This document shows, in pieces, positions 10,318-20,808 of a stretch of 64,000 nucleotides of DNA. The notes beneath the pieces are model-generated. The model had not been told where the DNA came from. It saw nothing but the letters and a program-made list of their open reading frames with translations, and searched no databases. The first letter of the stretch is position 1. Every line of letters begins with the position of its first letter. This DNA is from Byssochlamys sp. IMV 00236 (taxonomy: Eukaryota; Ascomycota; Eurotiomycetes; Eurotiales; Thermoascaceae): NCBI GenBank assembly GCA_001931875.2, contig MSJH02000788.1, forward strand, positions 1-64,000, given 5' to 3'. The position numbers and the translations under genes were made by a program.

Positions 10318-13093
10318 TCATGTGAATGGCGTGGTTCCGTACAGATGTATCTGGCTCGGTAGAAGATCGGCTGAATCTTGATTCAACGGCCATAGAGCGT
10401 CAAAATGAATGAATTCTTCGTGAATGGTACTTAGGTCCGGTCCAACTAGATCCTCAGAGCCAGGATAGATGAGTCCCTCGACGCTCTCCCCAGAGTGTTG
10501 TCCGTTAATTCCTGTAGCGGTGATGTCCTGCATCACGTCTGATTGGGCGTCTTTAGATCGCCAATCCCATGTGTTCTGTGCAGACAGGTAATTCGACGTC
10601 ATCGCGTTATTAGTTGGAGAGAGGCCAGCCACGGCAGGCTGCGTGGCGTTGAAGAGGTTCTCGATTGGATCTTGCTGCGTTGATTCCTTCGCCGGCATGT
10701 TGGAGGTCTTTGCGTAAACAATCGTCTTCTGAAAAGACGTCAAAATCGTCAGATATCGCTTCGACTGCAGGTCGGTTTCAGCGCAGTATTGGTGAAGCGC
10801 GAGGACTCTCTGAGCGATAGAGTCGTTCTCCGGGTTCTCGTAGATATTGAAGAAGGAATTAGTGAGGACTATAAGCCCAGCCGTGAACATCCAATGTCTA
10901 ATTAACGTCAGTAAGGCCACACGCTGCATACCCTGCTTGCTACTCACATGATAAATGGGTTTCGTCGCGGAAGACACCCCTTGACTCGAATGGCCTGGAT
11001 GGCCCGGATCATATGGATTGCAGAGCGAACACACGCAGCCGAGTATTTCTTCAGCTCTGGATTCTCTGCCACCTTGTTCTCAGCTGGAGAATTCGCGTTT
11101 GGCTGAGAGGCCTGGGACCCGCTAAGGTGCTCGTCGAGGATCTTCTTCACGTGTAACAGCAGGAATGGACGAGTGAGCAAGACGATGTTTTGAAAATACA
11201 TCAGCCATATATGGAGCTGAGCCAGAGCGATCGCAGGGTCGTCATGGGGAGTTGGGACAGGATTCCACTGGAGGAATTCGGGTAGAGACTGTGTCCAGTT
11301 ATGGATGTCGACTGCAATACCCCGGGCGATCTTGAGTGATATCTTCCGTTTCCTGTAGACGCGATTCAATATAACGCCTAGGATTTTGGCGGACTGAACA
11401 GAGGCAGTGAGCGTATCGGAAAGGAAACTCTGGTCTCCGTGAGGTGGGTTTGGCGCAATGTTGTTAGATGAGAACAATGCATCCGAACAGTCGTCATCAT
11501 GGATAGCTGTCGGACGGCCCAAGCAGGCAGAAATAAACCGGTCCATGACGTAGAGACTTTTCCAAAGCATCATTCTGTCTCCTCAGTTAGTCGCTTCTCG
11601 CAGGACAATGTGCTTGCCAATTCCATGCAGGGCGATCTTGACGGGGCTAGGGAAGGAGTACCTATGTACGGACGTTGAAACCCTTTCCGACTCGTTGAAG
11701 ATAAGCTGTGTCTCTACCCGATGCAGCCCTAGGGCATAAGCTAACCTGACTGCCATTCCTGCACAAGAAAGGTCAGAGAAATCCAAGCTTGACAATTGTG
11801 GAATGGGGAACCAACCGAAATACGCCCAGGCAGTATTGCGCTTAGCCGCCGTCAACATATACAGCGTCATTAATAGCAGGGCTTGTATCGAAGCAAAATC
11901 TCCATCCTCAAATCCAGAAACCGAGTCCCTGAAATGCTTTGCTGCGACAAAAAACATTTCGCTTCTGTCCACCTTATCCGAGCTCAGCCGTCGTAGGATT
12001 GCAGCTTCAGATGCGGACCGTTGTGGACTGGCGGATCGCAGTTGAAGACCATTTGCGAATACCAGATTCAATATACAGAGCCACGATGGTTCGGCCGCCA
12101 GCGGGTTCTGGTACGTCCTGTCGACTTTCTGTTTGAATAAACATTCGTCGAAAATGTGCATGATCCCCTTTGTCTGTTACTAGATATTAGAAAATTATTC
12201 AACCATATTTGACGACGGCTATGTTGACCGACATTAGCAAAGAAGGACTCCACCAAGAAGAAGGCAACTTCTCGATCTGGCAATGTGCACGTGTGTTGAT
12301 GGGGTGGCGGAATTGACACTGAGGCTTCGAGAATCTTATGCCGCTGAGGATCGATTGTAAACGCAGAAGAACCCACAACGGTGCCAACCAACTGTCGGAT
12401 GGTTTGCAGGTATGATAAAGGCGCCGAGTCACCAATGTATACTAGATGCTCTTTTGATAAGACATCGTTCCGATTCGAAAGAAATCGAAGGTCAATGGAC
12501 ACGTACACATTCTCCCCTTCCCATCATTCAACATGCGTGAAGCCTCCTGCATCTCCGCCTCATCGGTCTCCGAACTCCCACTCTGCCCCGCAGGCTGTCG
12601 TGATGAATCCATCTCGTTCGTCGAGGGGAGTGGATCGCCAGTTAGAATGCTTTGCGAAGTTGGTGATTGATGTATGACTGCTCCTGCGCCGAGTCCATCT
12701 TGACTCTGAGTCGACTCGCTCATGCTCCCTGATACAGAGAACGAGCCTCGAACATTGCTATCCCCACCTTCGATAGAAGGAGCAGACATTCCCCGCCTCC
12801 ACTGCCCTTCAGGACCGTCACGGTGTTTCTGGCTGAGGCGCCGTTGGGTAGTGGCTGGCACAGGCTGGATGAACATGCAGTCCACGGCGCGCTTGGAGCA
12901 ATTGTCGCATGGATAGGTACCATTGCACTAGGATGGAAAAGATCAGTCTTGTGCGAGGCGCAAAAACCCGATAAGGATCGAGGAGATGCAGTATGGAATT
13001 CATGATTGCTACCTTCTGTTTCCTTCTCTTGCAATTTTCACAAGCCCTAGCAGCCCGAATCCTGTTCTCGGGCGCCACTTTTTGGCGAGCCAT
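10318..13093 (-). CDS. Zn(II)2Cys6 fungal-specific transcription factor
   Basis: Seven exons on the minus strand: 13013-13093, 12507-12927, 12233-12441, 11816-12173, 11662-11758, 10948-11574, 10318-10897, giving 790 aa. The first intron splits the zinc cluster; joined, the cysteines are C18, C21, C28, C34, C37 and C44 (CX2CX6CX5CX2CX6C), preceded by a basic stretch. The fungal-specific transcription factor (middle homology) region begins near FFAN...HIFDE and includes WAYFGMAVRLAYALGLHR. The donor at 12232 (GTCGGT) is weak, but it is the only phase-0 choice I found. The gene is divergent from the hydrolase at 13592, sharing a 498-bp promoter, which is typical of a pathway-specific activator of its neighbours. 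An inducer and target are not visible; regulation of aromatic breakdown is inferred from context. Confidence 0.9.
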
Positions 13094-13591
13094 TGTCGGG
13101 TCCTCGCGGAGTCAGCGTGATCGGATGGCAGCTTTCGGATCGATCATTGTTAACTATCCCCTGCGTTACTTAGTTGATCGGAAAGAGGGGAGTGTCCGTA
13201 CGACAGCCGCAAACTGCAGCTGGCGACGTGCTTCAGACCAGTCGCTTTAGCGAAGAAGCGCGAATGAATAATCAAGCAAATAAGTTAACCAAGTTAGTTA
13301 ATGCACAAACTTCAAGAGGAGATGGCTTTCTCCACAAGAACGAAGGCGTCGCGCGAAGTCGGGGTAACTGGTTGGAGTTTGGAGATCCTCCCCGGCTAAT
13401 GATTCCGTCTGACTTTCGGCAAAGGCTAACCATCCGAGCAGACGTCAACGGCCCGTCTAAATTACATTATCGTACTCATCAACAGCTCGCTTTATCTACA
13501 TAGCCTCATCGTTCCCCCCGCGTCCCAAGATGTTGTCTAACAGTGACCCCTCTTGCCCTGCTGTTGGCAACCAGAATCCAGTTCCACAACA
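13094..13591. promoter_or_regulatory. Divergent promoter of regulator and hydrolase
   Basis: The 498-bp region between two divergent start codons contains TTTCGGATCGA at 13135-13145, repeated at 16272-16282 upstream of the dioxygenase, and an inverted CGG-N9-CCG at 13393-13407. CGG half-sites in such arrangements are typical for Zn2Cys6 proteins, so this may be where the 790-aa regulator acts. Binding is inference. Confidence 0.45.
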
Positions 13592-14461
13592 ATGCCGTAC
13601 CTCTTCATTCAAGACCACAAGCTGCACTATGCGGACTCCCATCCGCAGGGGGCCCCAAGCGGCGGATTGACCTTCATTTGTATCCATGGATTGGGATCCT
13701 CTCAGAATTATTATTTCCCTGTCATTCCTCATTTGACAGGCAAGCATCGTTGCATCGCTTTCGACAGCTATGGCAGCGGACGATCGAATTACACGGGTCT
13801 GCAGACGAGCGTGGAGTCTATCGCCGAAGACGTGCTATCAATTATGGGCGAGCTGGAGATCCCAAGAGCGGTCATGGTTGGCCACTCCATGGGTGGCATG
13901 GTTGTGTCCCATCTGGCGGCTACACAACCTGACAAGGTCCTTGCAGTCGTGGCCATTGGGCCAGTGCACCCGGAGAGTAGTACCGCAGAGGTCTTTGAGA
14001 AGCGAATTGGAATGGTGACTAAATGTCAGTTGAGTGTTGCCATTTGGTCTACCTATACTGATTCTTCTATGAATACTGACCATCGCAAAACAGCTGGAAT
14101 GGAATGTATGGCAGACTCGATTCCTAACCAGGCAACGGGTTCTCGCGCAACAGCGCTCCAGAAAGCCTTCATTCGGGAACTGATCTTGAATCAGACCCCT
14201 CTGGGCTACGCTGCAGCTTGCAGGGCCGTCGCAACGGCACGCCCTCCTAATTATGCCGGTGTAAAAGCACCTTTCCTGCTCATTGCCGGGCAGGAAGACA
14301 AGTCGGCACCAATGGATGGATGCAAGTTCATCTTTGAAAACATCCAAAGCCAGAATAAGAAGATGGAAGTGCTTCCGGGTGTTGGGCATTGGCACTGTGT
14401 CGAGGCCAGCGATGAGGTTGGCAAGCTCATCGCCGAGTTCGCAGGAACCCTTCAGGCTTGA
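13592..14461 (+). CDS. Alpha/beta hydrolase, 3-oxoadipate enol-lactonase-like
   Basis: Two exons (13592-14024, 14094-14461) give 266 aa. Reading through the intron stays open but inserts about 23 residues that break the conserved SGMECMADSIP segment, so the spliced form is preferred. The catalytic triad is visible: nucleophile S99 in GHSMGG, D213 in GQEDKSAP and H243 in GVGHWH, plus the oxyanion HGLGSS motif near residue 32. Length and pattern (IPNQATGS, YAAACRAVA) fit enol-lactonases that hydrolyse 3-oxoadipate enol-lactone or related lactones to open-chain acids. It sits between the regulator (divergent) and the intradiol dioxygenase (convergent, 269 bp apart), which supports a function after ring cleavage. 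Other esterase roles are not excluded. No signal peptide; cytosolic. Confidence 0.85.
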   Translation: MPYLFIQDHKLHYADSHPQGAPSGGLTFICIHGLGSSQNYYFPVIPHLTGKHRCIAFDSYGSGRSNYTGLQTSVESIAEDVLSIMGELEIPRAVMVGHSMGGMVVSHLAATQPDKVLAVVAIGPVHPESSTAEVFEKRIGMVTKCQLSVAIWSTYTDSSMNTDHRKTAGMECMADSIPNQATGSRATALQKAFIRELILNQTPLGYAAACRAVATARPPNYAGVKAPFLLIAGQEDKSAPMDGCKFIFENIQSQNKKMEVLPGVGHWHCVEASDEVGKLIAEFAGTLQA

Positions 14462-14730
14462 GACTTTGGGGGCGTGGAGCCGACCATTTGTGATAATCAA
14501 CTTTCTACGATTAAGCGAATAGACATTTTACATTATAGAAGGATTGTGATCGATTCTCGCGAAAGATAATATAAAGCCGGAGCTTTCTCTTAGTCAGTGA
14601 CTATCATGACGAACTTATATTATGGGAGCTATCCCAGTCACTTTATGGAATAACTGGAAAGAGCAGAGGTTTTTGGTATCAAATTAAAGAAACAATAGGC
14701 GACAGCTCATTATTAAATACAGATAAATCA

Positions 14731-15796
14731 TTAGACTCCATTCGTCTTGACGTTGCCAGGAACAAGCCTAACATCATACTCCAGCTCAAGCGCAGCTTGA
14801 GGATCATCCTTTCGAGGAACGAAGTCCACAATCAAAGAGTCCTTGACCGCAAAGACAGAGTCGTTAGTGAGGTAGCGATCGCTGCGGTCGAAGATCTGTG
14901 TCGTCAGAGGCCTGTAGCCCTCGTATGTCACCTGAGGGGAGTTAGCTGCGCTATTTCTTCACATGTAGCTGAGAAGAGATCAGGATGTCATCTTACCAGG
15001 AGATGGATGTGTGCAGGACGGAATGGATGTCTGTCCATAAGTTCCAATAGCTTTCCAGCGGGGCCTAAGTGAACATCAAGTGTCAGACCATGCGGTAACG
15101 ACGGTGTGGGGACTGCACATACCATCATCTGGAACTGGATAAGGAGTAGGTCTCAAGCAGTAGAAGTAGTATCTGCCATCCGCATCCGTGGTGAATTTAC
15201 CCCGTAGGTTGTGCTCGACCTGGTTCGGATCCTGCTGCTCATACAAGCCGTTGGTCGAGGCCTCCCAGGCTTCAACGACCGCACCAACGAGTGGCTTCTT
15301 CGTGACAAAGTCCACCACTCTGCCGTGCATGAAGACCATCTCTCCATCGTCGACGCCCGTCACCATGTTGTCACCATTCTTCCGGTGGGGAGTATCGTGA
15401 CGGAAGAAAGGTCCCAGGATGGCGGTTGCGGTGGGTGCATCTGCTGCCTGTTCAGCCAGCTTGAAGGTGATCTCGTCCACAAGGCTGTGCTTCCTTTAGT
15501 ATATAACCCTCTTCGGTGTGTCTGCTGCTATCAGAAGTATGTACTTACGACTCCAGTCCGATGACATCGCACAGAAGTTGGCCCTCGTTTCGTTTGTGAT
15601 CACTCATCTGACCGGCCCGATTGATGAAATTCACACCGGTCATCCACTCATCAACAGTGATTTCATTCTCCCGTGCAAAGTCATGAATATGCCTTATCAG
15701 ACTGCTCATGACCTGACGCATGCGGGGAGACGTCTTAGGGCCCATGGCGTTGATGACATTGTCTGTGAAGTTGGGGTCGAATCGATGAGTCGCCAT
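14731..15796 (-). CDS. Intradiol ring-cleavage dioxygenase (catechol / hydroxyquinol 1,2-dioxygenase)
   Basis: Four minus-strand exons (15549-15796, 15123-15484, 14997-15064, 14731-14931) give 292 aa. The four non-heme Fe(III) ligands are present: Y164 (GLYEQQDP), Y198 (TPYPVP), H222 and H224 (RPAHIH). The N-terminal helical dimerisation domain ([15 protein letters not shown]) is typical of the catechol and hydroxyquinol 1,2-dioxygenases rather than protocatechuate 3,4-dioxygenases. The enzyme inserts O2 between the two hydroxylated carbons to give a cis,cis-muconate or, from hydroxyquinol, maleylacetate. Which substrate is used cannot be decided by eye. The partner hydrolase and regulator next door make an inducible catabolic group likely. 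No signal peptide; presumably cytosolic. Confidence 0.93.
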
Positions 15797-16487
15797 GGTT
15801 AGGTAGTTCGTTTTTGAGGTCCTTCTTCCCGTTTCTACGTATGCAAGTTCTAACTGGATGCCTGGACACGAGGGACGAGGAATGGGATCACTCTATATTA
15901 GAGGTAGAGAAATAAGCTTTTGGAGAAATCTGGGGAAACTATAAACCAAAAAGAACAAGGAGCATGAGACACCAGCATCCGAGCGCATATGACCTTATTT
16001 ATTGAGTTAGAGAGAACGGTTGAATTGATAATCATAGCGGAATGTTTGGAGTCCAGCTCGTGCCACCTGAGATGCATGTCTGTTCCGAAGGTCACCTCCA
16101 AAGACCCCGCTAAGAAGTCCGCAGCCTCGGATCACCTAGTTCTCAGAACAGTAATACCTAACTAATCCCGTCCAGACAGCCGGTGACTGGTACTTGTCGG
16201 ATACGGTCCATCCTCGATCCGAGCAGAATACCACAGCGACAGCAGAGTCGCTCCTCTGCAACCCCACACCGTTTCGGATCGAAGACAAGGACTAGTTACT
16301 TATATAATAAACGTTAAGTTAGGGCACGTGGCTAGGGCTGTGGCCCTGTAATTATCCTATTCCTGACACCTAATTGGATCATACCCCAGAACATACCCCG
16401 CGTCGAGCGAAGATCGGATGTACGGAGTAATAATAATACAGTAGTAGTATGCCTCTCAGCTACACATAATTGTGCATTTGTATTCAA
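15797..16487. promoter_or_regulatory. Upstream region of the dioxygenase
   Basis: No gene seen. It contains CGGATCGA twice: TTTCGGATCGA at 16272-16282 and the reverse complement at 16214-16221, with further CGGAT sites at about 16127-16131 and 16198-16202. The same 11-mer lies in the regulator/hydrolase divergent promoter, suggesting shared control. The sites are 420-490 bp from the start codon. Inference only. Confidence 0.35.
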
Positions 16488-16489
16488 TA

Positions 16490-16867
16490 CAGTAAATCCT
16501 AGCTATAACGAATTGAATCAGACCGGCACTTTTGTTCGTTATAGCGTGGTATTCGTTATATCAAATATTAGGGAAAGGTAATTTACGTCATGTGATCATG
16601 GTAAAGAGGAGAAATTTTTCAATATTATGTAATAGATACCTGAAAATAAAGGGATTTTATTGGCTATTTCAGGATTTTTACACGTGACATATTACTTGTT
16701 ATAACGAATCCCCATACAAAAATGACAGCCAGCTAGGGATTTGTACCGAATTTCGTTATAGGGCAGATTTAACGAATTTTGTATGGGGGTTTGAATTAGA
16801 CACGCTGTTCGGTTCGTTACAGCGAAAAATTCGTTATAGCTAGGTTCGTTATAGCGAGGGTTTACTG
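16490..16867. mobile_element. Pogo/Fot1-like MITE, 378 bp
   Basis: Terminal inverted repeats start CAGTAAATCCTAGCTATAACG and, from the other end, CAGTAAACCCTCGCTATAACG (both followed by AA), differing at two positions, and are flanked by TA on both sides (16488-16489 and 16868-16869), the usual Tc1/mariner target duplication. The interior is AT-rich with further CGTTATAG/CTATAACG copies and a nested inverted repeat around CCCCATACAAAA, so the element could fold extensively. No transposase frame is present; it is a non-autonomous copy. Confidence 0.85.
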
Positions 16868-16978
16868 TAATAATCATTCGGCGTCCCCTTACAAAGTGTG
16901 TCATTCTTCTGAGATCTTGACAAAATCCTTATTCAATGATATCCCCTGCTCCAAGGATCTGAAATTAATTACCTAATA

Positions 16979-17205
16979 AGTCGGCTTACAAAGCGAACAC
17001 CAGGTGATCTGTCAATCATCCGTTTGCGGCAGATTCTTTGAACTGATTATAGGGTTGAACCCACTAGGTTATTAGATCACTAGGATCTAGATTCTTTGTA
17101 TGCTCAAGATAGATATGGGATCAAATCGTCACTAGAATTGGAGGTGAGCACGCAGTTCAAGTCATATAGGTAGACGTTGCTTCCGTGCTCAGGAATTCGA
17201 CAGTA
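16979..17205 (+). repeat. Left arm of long inverted repeat
   Basis: Pairs with the right arm at 18996-19206. Shared blocks include GATCTGTCAATCATCCGTTTG and CTTTGTATGCTCAAGATA, and, further in, a segment ending in ATTCGACA. Confidence 0.8.
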
Positions 17206-17534
17206 TATCTCCCTCGTTCGGGTCAAGCTGAGGTAGCGATAGATTCATTCCCCTTAATAATGGAGTTTTCCGATGCTCTTGGCAAATATGGCCCCACGAA
17301 AATGTGACGCAGATGCTTATATCAAATAATAGAGCATAGAGCAATATGCTAGGACTTTTCTGAATACCAAGAATATGGAAGTTGTCTTACCTAGTAGTCT
17401 TTCCGGTGTGGGGAACTTGGGCTGCAACACGTCTCTACTACCCGCAACCAAGATGATACACACTATCTTGAACCCACGGTCAGATTCCATTTGTTCGTAT
17501 AGTAAGCCAAGTCTACAAGTTTTTCATTTCTAGT

Positions 17535-18777
17535 CTAGGGATTTGACCCGCTCACTTTGTCCTGTTCAAGCAGAGTAAGGAAGATGTCCTTGAGCCTATA
17601 AAGAAATCCAATGATCCGAGCGCGATTTTGCAATGATAAAAGACCCTTTAGTAACTTTCGCGATCGAAGAGCAAGAAATTGCCAATCAACAGGTGTTCTA
17701 TTATCGATCAGATCTTGAAATTCAAAGATCAACTCTGTATGGCAACGGCTCTGCCAGTACGTATCAGGTAACCGCCATCCGAACGCAGTGAGGATATTTT
17801 CTGCATCCTGGCTATGTTGATCATAATCAATTGTCTCAATTATCATGATTGATATTTCGAGAGGAATGTGAGATAAGATTGACTGCTGCTGTCGTTTCTG
17901 CCGGTGCGGCTGTGGGGGATCCTTATCTCGACAGGAAGAGGCCTTCCGTGCACGAGCTTTTTGAATGAGATCCCTGATATCTGATATAAGTACTGGATTT
18001 CGCCCTGTCGGCGCCGTCTTTTCCCACGGATGATTGCCATGGAGACATTCGCTTCCCTCATGCTTGAAACAGAACTCCTTAGGAGAAGGTGTCAAATACC
18101 ACCACTTATTGTTTTCCTTCCAGAACTGCAAAACTGCTTTTACAAAATTCTTGAGATTGGCTTCTACCAATATCTGCCCAATGACACGGTCAACGAGTAG
18201 CCAGCAGTGTGGGTGAACCGTATACCCAATTTCTTGATCCTTTTCCTTGTTTGTGTCCTGACCTAATATATTCGCTGTGTGAAAATAAGCAAAATCTCTG
18301 TTAGAGCTTGGGCACGGCCATGGCCCGGCAAGGTAAGCAAGCCCCGAATCACGTGGGACTGGCGTGGCAGTACATGCATTGAGGTTCAGTTGATTAATAG
18401 TAATCCCTGAGATTGCGAAGTGGTCATTCTTCGATTTGTGGAGAACTATACATTTATATATTTAGATCTATATTAGTAAACAATGTACGCATTCCATCCG
18501 TAATTCCTAATATGGAGGTAAAAGGAGAAGGGGAAGGACAAGGAATCATAATACTTGTTCTATAAAGGCACATCCACAACCAAGGTTCGCTGTGAAAATA
18601 TATGCTCTCGAGTTGCTTTGCTTGTACTGTCACAGTCGACGTTGGGTTTGCAAATTGTTTCCACTCCTTATAATCCTCGAATGTTGGATCCGGTGAACCG
18701 CAGATCATTACTCCGCATACTATACAGCATTCATACGGGTCTCGAAAATGCGTATCAATAAAGAGAGCTTGATGCAT
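17535..18777 (-). CDS. F-box-like family protein inside the inverted-repeat element
   Basis: The model is two minus-strand exons (18489-18777 and 17535-18445), giving 399 aa; the 43-bp intron is very short but is the only in-phase join I found. The N-terminus has a CCIVCGVMIC pair of CxxC motifs, the middle has VHPHCWLLVDRVIG, and the C-terminal third has the F-box start (HIPLEISIMIIETI) followed by FGWRLPDTYWQSR, IFEFQDL and VDWQFLAL. This combination belongs to a large Aspergillus family annotated as F-box domain proteins; these would recruit substrates to SCF ubiquitin ligases, but targets are unknown. The frame is open throughout, so it may still be expressed. The last residues fall in a GGTCAAATCCC motif that recurs in the flanking repeat arm. 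The start at 18777 is the first ATG in frame. Confidence 0.65.
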
Positions 18778-18995
18778 TATTTGAGAATAAGCTTGTTGTA
18801 CTCCAATCAGAATAAAAAATGTATGAAATGCAAGATGAGACAATATCTGCTATATACAAGTAATATAATTCAAGACAGTTATTATGTTGTTCTGATGTCA
18901 TTCTGAGCCTTTCATTCTAGGCAGCATATGACTTTCTGTACGTAGTCGTCCTAAGTGTCAAGCCGGAGCTAGCCTCAATTATTCAAAGGAAATGG

Positions 18996-19206
18996 AATTA
19001 TGTCGAATCCTTGAGCACAGAAGCGAGGCCTGACCTAAACGACTTGAATTGCTTGCTTGCTTCTAGATCTGGGGGGATTTGACCCCATATTTATCTTGAG
19101 CATACAAAGAACCTAGATCCTAGTAATCTAGTATAATCAGGATTCAAAGAATCTATCGCAAACGGATGATTGACAGATCATCTGGCGTTCATTTTGTAAG
19201 CCGACA
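18996..19206 (-). repeat. Right arm of long inverted repeat
   Basis: Reverse complement of the left arm at 16979-17205, diverged mostly by transitions. It ends GTAAGCCGACA before TA at 19207. Confidence 0.8.
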
Positions 19207-19623
19207 TATACACACAATATTAAATGAAACACGCTGTTTACAGTCAACTACAGTATTTCTTCAGAGGTAATGCCCCATCAGTGGTTATATCGATGTCTTT
19301 TCCTGCATGAACCCACTGGAGAATGTATCCAGATCGGCAACATCTTCTAGCTATTGTGCTATTTTCAGTTTACTTTCTAGGCGTGGTTAGGTGAAGATTA
19401 TAGTAACTTCCTAGCAACAGGGAAATCGTATTGGACACTAAATACTTCCAGCGAAAGGGGTTCCTTATATCTGGACTTGTGCAAAGTTGAAAATGGAAGA
19501 CAGCAAATCCTAGTAACGTTAAAGACCAAAGAGTTCTCTCTAATTCTCACTCCTGCGTCGAGTATCCCTAACCGGCTCAATTGTCGTCCTTAATACTGGA
19601 CCCTTCGTCCTCAGTGGCATCCA

Positions 19624-20808
19624 TCATTGAAAGTATGGTGGTTCAGCACCATGGAGTTTGTATTTCTGTTTTCTAGGGACGATGAACGTCTCAAATTGAC
19701 CTCCGTTATACACAGTACCGGTTTCTGGATTATACATTCTATCCAGCCACTGCGAAAATGCCCGACAATTATCAACGAAGGCAGTATTGACATATATATA
19801 TGATGCTCTGATCCATATGCGTTCAAATCCAGTTATAAGGGGTCCAACGTAGCGAGAGATATGGAGCTCGATCATATCATCGGAAGTAATTATCATCCAA
19901 TATTCCGCTCCACAGAGATAGCAAGAGCGCACAAAACCTGGATTGATATCTCGAAGAAACCTTTTTGCAAACCTATCAATTCTGGCGTGCGGGCATATCG
20001 GAAGCCTTAAAGTTCGACATAGATGGTCAAAGCCATCGAGACCAAGATCCGAGATCCTCCCAAGATAGAACCGGGATATAAGGTGGTTGGTGCCTGGATT
20101 GAACTCCACATGCTCAGAAAAGCAGCCGCCAGCCTGGACTGTGACAGGTAATGTAAAATCCTTTACTCCATACATTAAGGCCCGCAGCTCGGCAAATACC
20201 ATTTCATAACATATGCCAACCCATATCATCCTCGACTTATAGCGACAGCTGCGAGTGACTGCTATTGAGCAATTTTGCCTCTGCTCTTCAATTGAGAACT
20301 TCAAATTAACAGGTTTTAATAGGCCGGGAAAGCTTGATTTTGGGTGAGTTGTTGTGCACGCCCAACAACAAAAGGACCTGATGCCTTTCCCACAAAGTTT
20401 GTCAAATTCCATTAAGCGGAGGATATGAAAACGACCTTCGATAAAGTCCCAAGTTGGGTAGACTTTTGCATCCAGCAACTGTTGTATATTAACAAAAGTT
20501 TGAATACTGGTTCTCGCGTTCCAGAAACGAGCGCAGCTTATCATAAGACAAAAGGTCTCAGCCATAGGAAGATACTGACAAATGTGATAGATCAATTCGA
20601 GAGGTAGAGTGTATAGAGATGCTGGATGTTGCCCATTAAGGGTTCGTATTGTGTTCAGCCGTACTGAGTTGGCAATTTTCATTAATGCTTTATGATGCCC
20701 TCTCCTATAACCTATTAGAGGAGGCATTTTGTACAATGAGTATGGTAAAGAGTACAGATTGAGAGCTGGTGAACAGAATGTGAGGTGCGCCGCCTTAAGG
20801 AAATCCAT
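19624..20808 (-). CDS. F-box domain protein
   Basis: Single exon, 394 aa. The F-box lies near residues 67-97 (TLPLELIYHICQYLPMAETFCLMISCARFW). The rest lacks clear repeats; a CYLCGAEYW CxxC-like motif is near residue 295. It resembles the lineage-specific F-box proteins that are abundant in Aspergillus accessory regions and are predicted Skp1-binding substrate adaptors of SCF ubiquitin ligases. It lies just outside the inverted-repeat element and does not share obvious sequence with the F-box protein inside it. The start at 20808 is the first ATG. The open frame suggests the gene is intact. The substrate is unknown. Confidence 0.75.
   Translation of the reverse strand: MDFLKAAHLTFCSPALNLYSLPYSLYKMPPLIGYRRGHHKALMKIANSVRLNTIRTLNGQHPASLYTLPLELIYHICQYLPMAETFCLMISCARFWNARTSIQTFVNIQQLLDAKVYPTWDFIEGRFHILRLMEFDKLCGKGIRSFCCWACTTTHPKSSFPGLLKPVNLKFSIEEQRQNCSIAVTRSCRYKSRMIWVGICYEMVFAELRALMYGVKDFTLPVTVQAGGCFSEHVEFNPGTNHLISRFYLGRISDLGLDGFDHLCRTLRLPICPHARIDRFAKRFLRDINPGFVRSCYLCGAEYWMIITSDDMIELHISRYVGPLITGFERIWIRASYIYVNTAFVDNCRAFSQWLDRMYNPETGTVYNGGQFETFIVPRKQKYKLHGAEPPYFQ

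Larger units (their letters stand above)
16979..19206. mobile_element. 2.2-kb inverted-repeat element enclosing an F-box gene
   Basis: The sequence from 16979 to about 17205 recurs as a reverse complement at about 18996-19206. The outer 64 bases agree at all but about seven positions, and six of those differences are transitions; similarity then fades inward. The ends read AGTCGGCTTAC and, reversed, TGTCGGCTTAC, each bordered by TA (16977-16978 and 19207-19208), which could be a TA target duplication. No transposase is seen inside; the only gene is the F-box-like frame. It could be a non-autonomous DNA transposon that carries a host gene, or two inverted copies of a repeat flanking it. Confidence 0.65.

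Noticed and set aside
13838..14500. 220-codon antisense frame across the alpha/beta hydrolase
   Set aside because: The sense strand has a complete catalytic triad and sound splice sites; the antisense frame has no domain.
16692..16904. 70-codon frame with repeated RYNE motifs
   Set aside because: Translation artefact of the CTATAACG repeats in the MITE.
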